A stretch of DNA of 25,826 nucleotides, taken from positions 1-25,826 of IMG/VR virus record IMGVR_UViG_3300036832_000035, one strand, 5' to 3'. The position numbers were made by a program, and so were the translations under genes. How positions within the stretch are numbered: position 1 is the stretch's first letter; each line of letters opens with the position of its first letter. Positions 8,761 through 16,463 of the stretch are shown here, piece after piece. Under the pieces are notes generated by a model that ran no database searches, had not been told where the DNA came from, and worked only from the letters and a program-made list of their open reading frames with translations. This DNA comes from a virus.

Positions 8761-9230
8761 CACACGTCCCTCTGATACTTGTAGATTGAGCCGAACCGCC
8801 TGAAGCCAAGATGCCGATAGATGTTATCGACTGCGAAGCTGTCTATGTCAGCGATGTCACCTGACTGCACTTGCGTTGCGTGCTTCTCATCTAGTGCCCA
8901 CGCCACGAACTGGCGCATAAGCATCACTGCTGCCTTCGTCCGCTCAGGTGAGCCAGGACGCACGAACCACGCATCCTCAATCGCACCGTTCTTTGGCGAG
9001 AAGAAGAATGGCTCGACGTGCCCGACCACTGCACCTGTGTACTGTCCATCTACCTTTGCCAACCTGAAGCAGTAGTCATCGTTCTTGATTACACGGATCA
9101 TCACCTTCAGTGTATGGTCCCAATCGAACACTGGTCCTATGCGACCATACACACCAAGCTCGTGCAACTCCTTAGCCAACTGCGTAGCATACGGCACTGT
9201 CTCAAACACCAGTGGCTCAATCTCAATCAT
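8760..9230 (-). CDS. GNAT-like N-acetyltransferase (second of two), divergent
   Basis: This is a 156-aa GNAT-like protein. The central strands are visible (YCFRLAKVDGQYTGAVVGHV, 53-72), then IEDAWFVRPGSPERTKAAVM (84-103) in the acetyl-CoA-loop position, then a helix (LMRQFVAWAL), and the typical end NIYRHLGFRRFGSIYKYQ (136-153). The loop is not canonical: the usual R-x-x-G-x-G/A reads RPGSPERT, so cofactor binding may be altered. It is clearly different from the first GNAT gene and is not a recent duplicate. It overlaps the upstream 56-aa gene by 8 nt and the downstream gene in TGATG. The substrate is unknown. Confidence 0.7.
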   Translation of the reverse strand: MIEIEPLVFETVPYATQLAKELHELGVYGRIGPVFDWDHTLKVMIRVIKNDDYCFRLAKVDGQYTGAVVGHVEPFFFSPKNGAIEDAWFVRPGSPERTKAAVMLMRQFVAWALDEKHATQVQSGDIADIDSFAVDNIYRHLGFRRFGSIYKYQRDV

Positions 9231-9393
9231 GCTTGGCTGTAGCAGCTACACACTGTCCAGTGATCTTGTGGATCAGTGGTGCAGTGACACGATACGGTGC
9301 AGCCACGTCCTGCAAGATGCTGAGCAACTGTTGCCAGTCAGCAGGTGCCATTGTCACACTGATGTCCTGTGATTCTTGTGGTGCGTCAAACAT
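9223..9393 (-). CDS. Small phage protein, 56 aa, unknown
   Basis: The frame could begin further upstream at 9447, inside the fibre gene. ATG at 9393 is preferred because it is coupled to the fibre stop (TGATG). The product has a strand-helix pattern: ISVTMAPADWQQLLSILQDV (11-30) followed by a second amphipathic segment VTAPLIHKITGQC. Short proteins of this shape are common after tail genes in phages, but no function is known to me. It overlaps the acetyltransferase start by 8 nt. Confidence 0.55.
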   Translation of the reverse strand: MFDAPQESQDISVTMAPADWQQLLSILQDVAAPYRVTAPLIHKITGQCVAATAKHD

Positions 9394-11015
9394 CACTTGT
9401 TCTCCAATGCTACTACACGTGCGTCCATCTGTCTCATTGCGTTCCACAGCACAGAGATCAGCATTGTTTCTGAGATGCCAAGGTACTCATCACTCCACTG
9501 CTTCACAGCTTCAGGTATGTACTGCTGCACGTTCTGTGCTGAGAAGCCAAGCTCTTGCACCGTGCTACCAGTGCGTGTGAACATGATTGGGTCAACGAGC
9601 ATGACCTCGTTCATGCCATATGGGTTAGGCTGCGTGCTATCTTTCGCTGCTTCGTCAGACAAGTTTACGTAAGCACCATTACCTGCGACTGGTCCAAACA
9701 TGTTGAGGAAGTAAGCATCTGAGCCACGTGCCCATAGCCACGTACCACCTGGCTGGGTCCATGTCAGGTCACCGTTCGCTGTGTTCCATGCCCAATACCA
9801 GCTAGTGCCATACTGAAGGATTCTGTAGCTGCCGCCTTGGTAAATCACGAAGCTCGGATCAGCACTGTATGGATAAATCCCACCACCAGCTTCTAACACA
9901 CCTGGAACAATTAGATTGCCTTGAGGTGTGATGTTGAACAGAGAGACACCATCTGACCTCATGTAGTTAAATCCACCAGTGCTCCGTGTGTATCGCAGAT
10001 TCCAATTGCCTGAATCCATGTATATGTAGCTGTATGTTCCATCGCCAACCATTCGCATGCCGGTGGTGCTAACACTGAATGTCGGTGACGTTACTGTGCT
10101 TGCATGTGCAAATATGCCATTGCCATCAACTGCCCACAACTCTGCATTGTCTGAGCCACGCAAGTAAGCTAGACGACCATTGGCTCGCGTGTATCGCAGT
10201 CGCCAGTTGTTGGCGTCAAACACCATGTCAACGACTGAAGAACCAATAGTCCAATAACCTACACTGCCTAGATAGTACGTCGTAGCTGCTGACACCGTTC
10301 CTGTAGATACTAGTGTCGCTGCACTGATCTGTGCGCTTGAAGCTACTGCTCCTGTCAGATTGCCACCTGCTAACGGCAGCTTGAGGTCTGCATATTGCTT
10401 CGTCACAGCCTGTAGTGCTGTCGTCGGATTAGCTTGTAGCGTAAGCGGACCAGTCAACGTGCCGCCAGCCAATGGTAGATAGCCTACACCACCTACACGT
10501 GCGTCCACGTATTGCTTCGTAGCTGCACCAAGTGCGACAGCAGGATCAGCAGATAAGATCAACGCACCAGACAGTGTGCCACCAGTCAGAGGCAATGCTC
10601 CGTTCGCTGCTGCTGCACTGTTTGCTGCATTGGTTGCACTGTTGGATGCACTTGCTGCACTGCTCGATGCTGCGCTAGAAGCGTTCTGTGCCTGTACAGC
10701 ATAGTCACGTGCCGCAGATACGATCTGCACCCACCGACCAGGATTAGTCGTACGGTCCTGTGCAAACGTGGTTGGTGCAGCAGGTGACGTGTGCCCAATC
10801 ACACATGTCCACATGCTGCCATCAGCAGAGTCAACAACTGACACGCCACTTGCGTATGCTATGCTATTCTTCCAGATGCCAGCTAGATTGGCCACACCGA
10901 AGAACTGACCAACTGCTGCATCTAGAATGATTAGATCATTGTTGATGTCCTGGTCCCACGGCTCCTGGTCGAACGAAGGCAGGACCAACTTGAGAACAGT
11001 TGTGTAATCAGTCAT
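9393..11015 (-). CDS. Tail fibre with C-terminal S74 intramolecular chaperone domain, 540 aa
   Basis: Parts in order: an N-terminal attachment region with PWDQDINNDLIILDAAVGQF (19-38); a small WxC-type carbohydrate-binding-like module (about 45-95); an Ala/Ser/Asn tract (110-139) that looks like a trimeric coiled stalk; three collar repeats of the form LPLTGGTLSG...ATKQYVD (141-171, 180-210, 213-223); beta-rich repeats at 270-286 and 337-353 sharing NWxLRYTR; and a C-terminal S74 domain from about 453. There SDEAAK keeps the Ser-Asp of the autocleavage site and the Lys of the Ser/Lys pair. GFSAQNVQQYIPEAV and a coiled ending (MRQMDARVVALENK) complete the chaperone. S74 domains guide trimerisation of fibres and then usually cut themselves off. 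AGGAGG at 11021-11026 and TGATG coupling support the start. Confidence 0.85.
   Translation of the reverse strand: MTDYTTVLKLVLPSFDQEPWDQDINNDLIILDAAVGQFFGVANLAGIWKNSIAYASGVSVVDSADGSMWTCVIGHTSPAAPTTFAQDRTTNPGRWVQIVSAARDYAVQAQNASSAASSSAASASNSATNAANSAAAANGALPLTGGTLSGALILSADPAVALGAATKQYVDARVGGVGYLPLAGGTLTGPLTLQANPTTALQAVTKQYADLKLPLAGGNLTGAVASSAQISAATLVSTGTVSAATTYYLGSVGYWTIGSSVVDMVFDANNWRLRYTRANGRLAYLRGSDNAELWAVDGNGIFAHASTVTSPTFSVSTTGMRMVGDGTYSYIYMDSGNWNLRYTRSTGGFNYMRSDGVSLFNITPQGNLIVPGVLEAGGGIYPYSADPSFVIYQGGSYRILQYGTSWYWAWNTANGDLTWTQPGGTWLWARGSDAYFLNMFGPVAGNGAYVNLSDEAAKDSTQPNPYGMNEVMLVDPIMFTRTGSTVQELGFSAQNVQQYIPEAVKQWSDEYLGISETMLISVLWNAMRQMDARVVALENK
9957..10007 (-). repeat. Fibre beta-repeat, copy 2
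   Basis: Encodes NWNLRYTRSTGGFNYMR. It matches copy 1 (10158-10208) in pattern, and 13 nt of plus-strand DNA are shared apart from few changes around tgtatcgcag. The offset is 201 nt (67 residues). Confidence 0.6.
10158..10208 (-). repeat. Fibre beta-repeat, copy 1
   Basis: Encodes NWRLRYTRANGRLAYLR, followed by a segment resembling the one after copy 2 (SDNAELWAVDGNG against SDGVSLFNITPQGN). A more diverged third unit (WYWAWNTANGDLTWTQPGG) may lie about 70 residues after copy 2. Confidence 0.6.
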
Positions 11016-12724
11016 CAGAGCCTCCTGATGCTCCCACCATTGTAGCTGACAGATATACTCACGAACCGTAGAGGCTCCATCGTTGTGCCACTGAACCGCA
11101 GCTTCATCAGCTTGAACTTCAGTGGGAACGCATACAAGCGTTCTTCGCTCGTGCGCCTACCACCACCGTATGGTGCATCACCATAAGGCGAACCACCGTA
11201 TCCACCACCGTCACCGCCAATGAAGTCCATCATCATCAGTGGTGAATCTACTCCACTCTTCGTGTAGATGTTGTCTACGTAAGCACGGACAGTGAACTGC
11301 GCTGTTCCCTTCGTGTCGATGCCAAGATAGCGTGCTGACTTCGTGTTCATGCGATGCTTCATGTCAGCCCAGGGCATCTCCCAATCGAACGTGACAGGGA
11401 TACCCATACCGCCGTTCACTGCTGGATCATTATACAGATCACACGTATGACCTGGATCATCGAACGCATACGAATATAGCTTCGCACCCTGACTGAAGAT
11501 GATGTTCTGCAAGCTAGTGCGACAAGCTGACTGCCACTTCCAACCACGTAGCCGTGCCCATGCTTGCACGCTCAGCGTTGGGATGTTCGTGTAGCTGAAG
11601 CACACAGTCTCTAGCAGTACACCACCAGAGTCGAACACTGGCACGAACAGCATGTATCTGAAGTTCCGCAAGTCATAGACTGCGAACATGTACTGCTGCA
11701 CCTGTGCCGTGCTCAGCGGCTGGATCGTAGCAGTAGTCAGCGGATCGATGTAATGGCTCGCACGCACAGGTCGCAGTGTGCTGAACACATTGATGCGGTT
11801 GATCGAGTTGATGCCCACGTTGTCGTTGAAGAATGTGTCATCACCAACTGACACCAGTGACCTGTGACACAGACAGCCGAACTCTTCGATGAAGCCATCA
11901 TCAGTTGGTGTGTGCACAGCCGGTGAGCCAGTATACACGCCAAGGTTCAGCGGCAGCACACCACGCTCAAACGTCACCAGCAGCTTGTCGCGATACGCAA
12001 CTATGCCTGTGATCGTAGAACTGCCAAGCGACACACGTGGACCGAGGTTGATGTTCACTGCATCATTGGGTGCTGGATCAGCTACATACGTGCCACTGGT
12101 TCCCTGTGCACTGATGAACACAGTGCTTGGATCAGTCGGCACACCAGCCATAATTGTGTACTGGCCATGTGCGATCACATACTTGCCAATGGGCGTGTTG
12201 ACGTTAGTGCCTGTTGCCTCGTCAACTAGGAACTGCGCCTGCATGTAGTTGGGATCAGTAGGCTTGCCCTTCACCAGTATGGGCTTGTCCTTACCATTGC
12301 ATGCAATCAGGTCACCGTTGAAGATGGTGAACGACGTATACACGACATTGCCTGCATCCCACGGCTTCGTGCCAGCGGGTGCTGCGACACGTGACATGTT
12401 CGTGCCAACACCAGTGCCATCTATTCGTGTGAACGCACCACTCTGCTGCACTGCGATGACGTAGTTGCCAAAGTATGTGTGGTTCACAATCGGTGTGGTG
12501 TCCCACAACTGACTGCTGAAGAATTTGGTGCCAGGACGTATAGCTAGTGAGCCATCAGCCGAACGCTCGATGTTGTCGAGTATCTTGGCATACTTCGGTG
12601 CCATGTTCAGATCAGTGTCTGCTACGTTCAGACCACCATCGAACGAGCGCACAGTGCTAGTCTGTATCGTGAGCTTAGCACCGATAGGCTTGGCATCTAG
12701 TCCACGTAACTTGTCGAGATACAT
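11015..12724 (-). CDS. Tail nozzle / tubular protein B-like (beta-propeller) protein, 569 aa
   Basis: The segment FDGGLNVADTDLNMAPKYAK (28-47), followed by NIERSADGSLAIRPGTKFF, is the hallmark N-terminus of podoviral nozzle or stabilisation proteins. These begin with a 'GG.n..d....l....a....N.....G.l..RpGt' pattern. The rest alternates short beta strands (YVIAVQQSG, LIACNGKDKPILVK, YRDKLLVTFERGVL, RYMLFVPVFDSGG), as expected of a beta-propeller like T7 gp12. A Gly/Tyr/Pro-rich loop at about 504-524 (GGGYGGSPYGDAPYGGGRR) is an unusual insertion before the last strands. It should extend the portal-adaptor channel and hold DNA in the capsid. It lies between two fibre genes, 1 nt after the first and coupled to the second. 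Confidence 0.75.
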   Translation of the reverse strand: MYLDKLRGLDAKPIGAKLTIQTSTVRSFDGGLNVADTDLNMAPKYAKILDNIERSADGSLAIRPGTKFFSSQLWDTTPIVNHTYFGNYVIAVQQSGAFTRIDGTGVGTNMSRVAAPAGTKPWDAGNVVYTSFTIFNGDLIACNGKDKPILVKGKPTDPNYMQAQFLVDEATGTNVNTPIGKYVIAHGQYTIMAGVPTDPSTVFISAQGTSGTYVADPAPNDAVNINLGPRVSLGSSTITGIVAYRDKLLVTFERGVLPLNLGVYTGSPAVHTPTDDGFIEEFGCLCHRSLVSVGDDTFFNDNVGINSINRINVFSTLRPVRASHYIDPLTTATIQPLSTAQVQQYMFAVYDLRNFRYMLFVPVFDSGGVLLETVCFSYTNIPTLSVQAWARLRGWKWQSACRTSLQNIIFSQGAKLYSYAFDDPGHTCDLYNDPAVNGGMGIPVTFDWEMPWADMKHRMNTKSARYLGIDTKGTAQFTVRAYVDNIYTKSGVDSPLMMMDFIGGDGGGYGGSPYGDAPYGGGRRTSEERLYAFPLKFKLMKLRFSGTTMEPLRFVSISVSYNGGSIRRL

Positions 12725-12725
12725 G

Positions 12726-15677
12726 TCAGAGGTCCGCTACCAAACCGTACGAGGCTTGTCCCCAACCATACCCAGGCCCTGTGGTGATAGTAAGCTGCGT
12801 TTGCATCATCGAAGTGTTGACTGTTCCAGTAGCAAGCCCTGATGCGTTAGAGTAGGAGGCACCAGCGATTGTCACTGCGGGAGCAGCACGCATTGTCACA
12901 GGCAGCATGAATGAATTATACACGATAGTACCTGTGGCGTTATAGCCCGATGAGGTCAAGCCAACGAATGTCTGATAGAATCGCTGGCAGTGTCTTAGAT
13001 CATCTCCGTATTCGATCTTCTCTAGCGGTGTCGCATTGTTGCCAACCTCAACCTGTACACCCCAAAGGTTTATCACACCTGTTTGCACACCAACATTGCC
13101 TGCGGCTGGCGCTGACGTAGCACCACTTGAGAACCAGAAGTTCAATCGAGTGTAGTGGTCGTTGTTCGTCCCGAATGTCAGGAAGTTGGTAGTTGCTAAC
13201 TGGAACGTAAGACTGTAGCGTACAAATGTCAGACCGACGGATACAGACTTACCGATGCCAAACACTGTCGCTGATGGTGAACCGCCCGTACCGAAGTACT
13301 GGTCTAGTGAAACACCCAAGTTTAGTGTTCCACTAGAGGCTGCTGTGAAACTGACAGTTACTGTCTTACCTCCTAGCCTACGAACGTTCTCTATAGGCTG
13401 CGTGACACGTGCATAGTCAGATGCACCAGCAGTACCAGTGAAGTTTGTAGTCATATAGACTATCGCTTCTTCGTCACCGATCTGTCCACGTGCAGCGTTG
13501 TTTGTTGTCTGGATACTGATCGAAGCTGTACTGCCAGCTAGTGATAATGACCAACGGTCAGCCGTGTAGTTGCCATTAGCTGACCACGGTCCTGCACCAC
13601 GCTGCTGTACATTGAACAGTCCGTTGTGGACCATATTGCGTCCAACGTTACTTACTGCTCCACCGAGCACACCACCGAGCGGTCCTTGCGCTGCCAGCGT
13701 AGTGAACGCACCGGGTGCTGGCACTGTCAGACCGATTGGCGAACCATCGATTGTCATGCCAGTAGTTGTCTGGGCAACAGTAGCAGCTTGAAGTTCAGAG
13801 TTGGTTAGTGCACGCGGCCAGTAGCGCACACGGCGGATGCGGCCGTTGGAAGTTTCCGACACTGACGCATCGCCCATGAGTTTGATGCTGGTTATTGCAC
13901 CAAAACCAGAAGTCAGACTGCCAGACACGATAGCGCCGCCATTGAGGCATACCGTGCCTGCCGTTCCGGTGATCGCCGAGGCAATCATTGCCAACGTATT
14001 GACGGCAAAAGCATTAGCGGTTGTCAGCGTGACTGCCCCGTCGTAGGTGCCGCCCCTGCCGACATCAGTGACGTAAATAGGCGCCACTTGGTTATTGGAA
14101 CCAGCTACAATTCTGCCGAAAAATCCCGCCCTGAAGCCTTCCACCGTGAAATCCGCTGCCCATGATCCGAGCGTGCCGCTAAACCCCGGCGGCAGTGGCA
14201 TCGTCGCCACATCGGCGGCCCGCGCCACGGCAGCACCTGCGGTCGGGATGTAGGAGGTCGGGAACGTGCCGGCTTCTACCTGATACAACGCCGTATAAAA
14301 CACGTCACCCGTCAGCAGTCCTCGGATGACAAAGTTAGCAGATGTTTCCGATGGGCCGGTTATATATTGCATGACAAGCCGCTGCCAAATTCCCTTGCGG
14401 GCCATGTCATAACCATCAGCCGCAGGGGGTTGTTGCGTTCCTGTGCCGCCTTCGCCTGCGTTGTTATAGAGTAAGTTTGTCGTCGTCGTGGTGTTGGTGA
14501 CAGGAATATAGGCATAGAAATAAAACTGATAAGTCGTTGCCGCGGTCAGTCCAGAGACAGCCACCACGCCTCTATTCAGGGCGCCAGTGATCGTGTGTTT
14601 GTAGATCGTCGCTGGCGCATAGAGTGGCGACAGGTCAGTGCTTGACGCGATAGTGGCGCCTCCGCTCGTTGGTGCAGCGGCGTTGCCGTTCAGCACCAGG
14701 TTGGTGCGCGCTTCCTCGATCAGCAGCCCGAGCGGCGCGTGCGTCACCGGGTCGTAGTCGAAGCGCGCTACATTGCTCAACGCTGTCTGCATCGTGCCAG
14801 TAGCGTCGAAGTACGTAGCGGTGCTCGCACGTGTGAAAGTGATGCGGCTATCCAGCATACCAGACAGAAAGTTGAGATCGAGCGAGGTATCAACAGGCAC
14901 AGCAGGCAATGGGTTGGCAGTGTCTACATACTGCTTCGTCGCTACATCAGTCGCTGCTATCGGACTGAGCACACCACTTATGCGATGGTTGTTCATCGCA
15001 ATGTCAGTGGCTTGTGCAGTCAGTGCTGCTGTAGTGAATGTACCAGCAGCAGGTGTAGTTGCACCGATTACATGACTGTCTGACGAGCCCCCGATGATAG
15101 TTGCACCGCTAGTCATTACTACCAAGCCAGTGGCACGACTGATTGATAGCGGTGTAGCAAGATAAGAACCAGCATCGTTAAAGCGATTCATAAACCAGTC
15201 GGAGCCAGCATTAGCTCCACTTTCGGCAGCACCACTTACACCAATCTGCCATCGCTGCTGAGTACCAGAGAAGTAGCTTGCTGCACGAAGTGTTCCAGCA
15301 GCGCCTTTATAGTTCATTGCTGTACTATTGACAGCAGCAGGTGTCGTTGCACCAATCACCGTATTGTCGATACCACCTGTAGCGATCAGGTTACCAGCTA
15401 TAGTGCCGCCAGTCAGTGGCAGCACTCTTGTCCATGCAGCATTCAGCCGACCATAGGTGGTCCCATCACTCGGTGCTTCAGAGATGTTAGGGACATAACT
15501 TACTGCTGTGTCTACATATCCTTTCGTAGCTGCTTCTAGTGCGCCTGTCGGCGTATACGCAAGCGTGAACCGTCCTGTCATCGTATCGCCAGCTCGATCA
15601 ATGCAGCGACCGAAGTCAGTGTTCAGTTTGTCAGCGCGCAGCGGATTCTCACCACGCACATATGCTGTAGAGGTCAT
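12726..15677 (-). CDS. Tail fibre / adhesin, 983 aa, mosaic
   Basis: The N-terminus carries collar-type repeats (TMTGRFTL...ALEAATKGYVDTAV at 32-59; LPLTGGTIAG at 86-95; AATDVATKQYVDTA at 241-254) and motifs of the form VIGATTPAA (107-115 and 203-211) and TVPAPGAFTTL (651-661). Residues about 264-634 form a separate module. It starts with RITFTRASTATYFDATG and RFDYDPVTHAPLGLLIEEAR, seen in many phage and prophage surface proteins, and ends in a LamG-like region with RIRRVRYWPRALTNSELQAA. From about 678 a jelly-roll-like domain begins with GRNMVHNGLFNVQQRG and NYTADRW. Host adhesion is inferred. The middle of the gene differs in base use (see the separate entry). It overlaps the adaptor gene by 4 nt. 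Confidence 0.8.
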   Translation of the reverse strand: MTSTAYVRGENPLRADKLNTDFGRCIDRAGDTMTGRFTLAYTPTGALEAATKGYVDTAVSYVPNISEAPSDGTTYGRLNAAWTRVLPLTGGTIAGNLIATGGIDNTVIGATTPAAVNSTAMNYKGAAGTLRAASYFSGTQQRWQIGVSGAAESGANAGSDWFMNRFNDAGSYLATPLSISRATGLVVMTSGATIIGGSSDSHVIGATTPAAGTFTTAALTAQATDIAMNNHRISGVLSPIAATDVATKQYVDTANPLPAVPVDTSLDLNFLSGMLDSRITFTRASTATYFDATGTMQTALSNVARFDYDPVTHAPLGLLIEEARTNLVLNGNAAAPTSGGATIASSTDLSPLYAPATIYKHTITGALNRGVVAVSGLTAATTYQFYFYAYIPVTNTTTTTNLLYNNAGEGGTGTQQPPAADGYDMARKGIWQRLVMQYITGPSETSANFVIRGLLTGDVFYTALYQVEAGTFPTSYIPTAGAAVARAADVATMPLPPGFSGTLGSWAADFTVEGFRAGFFGRIVAGSNNQVAPIYVTDVGRGGTYDGAVTLTTANAFAVNTLAMIASAITGTAGTVCLNGGAIVSGSLTSGFGAITSIKLMGDASVSETSNGRIRRVRYWPRALTNSELQAATVAQTTTGMTIDGSPIGLTVPAPGAFTTLAAQGPLGGVLGGAVSNVGRNMVHNGLFNVQQRGAGPWSANGNYTADRWSLSLAGSTASISIQTTNNAARGQIGDEEAIVYMTTNFTGTAGASDYARVTQPIENVRRLGGKTVTVSFTAASSGTLNLGVSLDQYFGTGGSPSATVFGIGKSVSVGLTFVRYSLTFQLATTNFLTFGTNNDHYTRLNFWFSSGATSAPAAGNVGVQTGVINLWGVQVEVGNNATPLEKIEYGDDLRHCQRFYQTFVGLTSSGYNATGTIVYNSFMLPVTMRAAPAVTIAGASYSNASGLATGTVNTSMMQTQLTITTGPGYGWGQASYGLVADL
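13800..14770 (-). other. Segment of foreign base composition inside the 983-aa fibre gene
   Basis: By eye this stretch is richer in CCC/GGG, GCC and CGG-type codons and in A-runs (aaaaatccc, aaaccccggcggc, cggcggcccgcgcc) than the gene on either side, which prefers GCA, GGT, ACA and CGT. CTAG, frequent elsewhere in the window, was not seen between about 13540 and 15108. The limits match the ends of the TFTRASTATYFDATG/LamG-like module to within roughly 100-200 nt. Probable acquisition by recombination; edges are approximate. Confidence 0.55.
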
Positions 15678-16384
15678 GCCAGTGGGTCCGCGTCCAGTAC
15701 AAACCAGTCGTTCATGTCAGTCTGTGTTATCATGTCAGTGCCGCCAGCAACTCGTGGATCAAGCTCTAGCGAGTGTTGCGCCAGTGCTGCCTTCAGTCTG
15801 TTGCGACGCTTCACTGCGAGCATCTGATACTTGTTCACCTGTGCTGGCACAGTGCCATCATCTGTTGCATACATCCAGCATGCATCATACATGAGCAATA
15901 GCTGGTCGAGATACAGAGAGTCATTGTCTCCGAACGGTGTCGGAGTAGACTGCCGTGCCCAAACAACAACGTTCCCAGTACTGTTGGCTGGGAACACCTT
16001 GAACGGCCTATGTGGTGTAGTCATGTCGGGAGCTAGATACATAGCTCGACCGGCAGACATGGTAGTGTATGGATTGATGCCCGGTGACATCTCACGCAGC
16101 TTACGATTGCTGCCTTCGGGCCACACAGCAGCTATGTCTGTGTAGTCATCTACAAAGCTAATCGGTCCTTTTAGATCAGCAGCAAGCAAGCCAGTCGTGC
16201 CATCGATGGCAACCTGCTGGTAGTACATGTACTGTGGCCACCACAATTCATCGATCTCGAACGTGTATGCGTTCTGTACGAACTGCCGAATGATGTTCGA
16301 TGAGTAAGTCTGTGTAGCAATGCCTGGCACTTGCGACAACTCATTGATTGCCGCATTGACGACATCCTTGACCAACACTGGCAT
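15674..16384 (-). CDS. Putative head-tail adaptor (tail tubular protein A-like), 236 aa
   Basis: The protein begins with a helical region (VLVKDVVNAAINELSQVPG) and has an aromatic patch (FEIDELWWPQYMYYQQVAID, 42-61). It ends with a helical domain containing LYLDQLLLMYDACWMYATDD and NKYQMLAVKRRNRLKAALAQ. Length, this helical C-terminus and its place before the nozzle and fibre genes fit the podoviral adaptor that forms a ring under the portal (T7 gp11-like or P22 gp4-like). Homology is not certain by eye. The start is set by AGGAG 6 nt upstream of ATG at 16384. It is the first gene after the 79-nt gap with a hairpin, so its level may be set separately from the head genes. Confidence 0.6.
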   Translation of the reverse strand: MPVLVKDVVNAAINELSQVPGIATQTYSSNIIRQFVQNAYTFEIDELWWPQYMYYQQVAIDGTTGLLAADLKGPISFVDDYTDIAAVWPEGSNRKLREMSPGINPYTTMSAGRAMYLAPDMTTPHRPFKVFPANSTGNVVVWARQSTPTPFGDNDSLYLDQLLLMYDACWMYATDDGTVPAQVNKYQMLAVKRRNRLKAALAQHSLELDPRVAGGTDMITQTDMNDWFVLDADPLA

Positions 16385-16390
16385 GGTGTG

Positions 16391-16395
16391 CTCCT
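16391..16395 (-). promoter_or_regulatory. Shine-Dalgarno site of the adaptor gene
   Basis: AGGAG on the minus strand, 6 nt before the ATG at 16384 and 6 nt after the foot of the long hairpin. Folding of the hairpin could influence access to it. Confidence 0.65.
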
Positions 16396-16401
16396 ACACA
16401 A

Positions 16402-16442
16402 GTAGGTAGCACAACAGGAGCGGAACCTGCTGCGCTACCTAC
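16402..16442 (-). promoter_or_regulatory. Long RNA hairpin in the head/tail boundary gap
   Basis: The 79-nt space 16385-16463 is the only sizeable gap in the late block. On the minus strand GTAGGTAGC pairs with GCTACCTAC (9 bp). The stem continues as G-U, CA/UG, G-U, CAGG/CCUG to a 7-nt loop UUCCGCU, giving 17 consecutive pairs and possibly one more G-U at the foot. Read as + strand RNA the two G-U pairs become A-C mismatches, so the structure is complete only in late mRNA. The sequence after the stem (UUGUGUAGGAG) lacks a real U-run, so a full intrinsic terminator is unlikely. A partial terminator, an RNase III-type processing site or a translational control element are the alternatives. T7 also has a terminator (T-phi) between its capsid gene and the first tail gene. 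Confidence 0.7.
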
Positions 16443-16463
16443 CAACCAACAGCTTGGCGTGGA

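Noticed and set aside
9394-9447. Longer N-terminus for the 56-aa gene starting at 9447
   Set aside because: The extra 18 residues would lie wholly inside the end of the fibre gene. ATG at 9393 is coupled to the fibre stop (TGATG), so it is the better start.
10604-10690. Short tandem DNA repeat or CRISPR-like array
   Set aside because: The repeated gctgca-like pattern encodes the Ala/Ser/Asn stalk of the fibre. Units are degenerate and there are no spacers.
9393-15677. Diversity-generating retroelement acting on the fibres
   Set aside because: No reverse transcriptase gene and no template/variable repeat pair with A-specific changes was seen in the window. The fibre repeats are ordinary structural repeats.
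16402-16442. Classical intrinsic terminator
   Set aside because: The stem is strong, but the tract after it is UUGUGUAGGAG without a U-run, and it merges into the next ribosome-binding site. It is listed as a regulatory hairpin instead.
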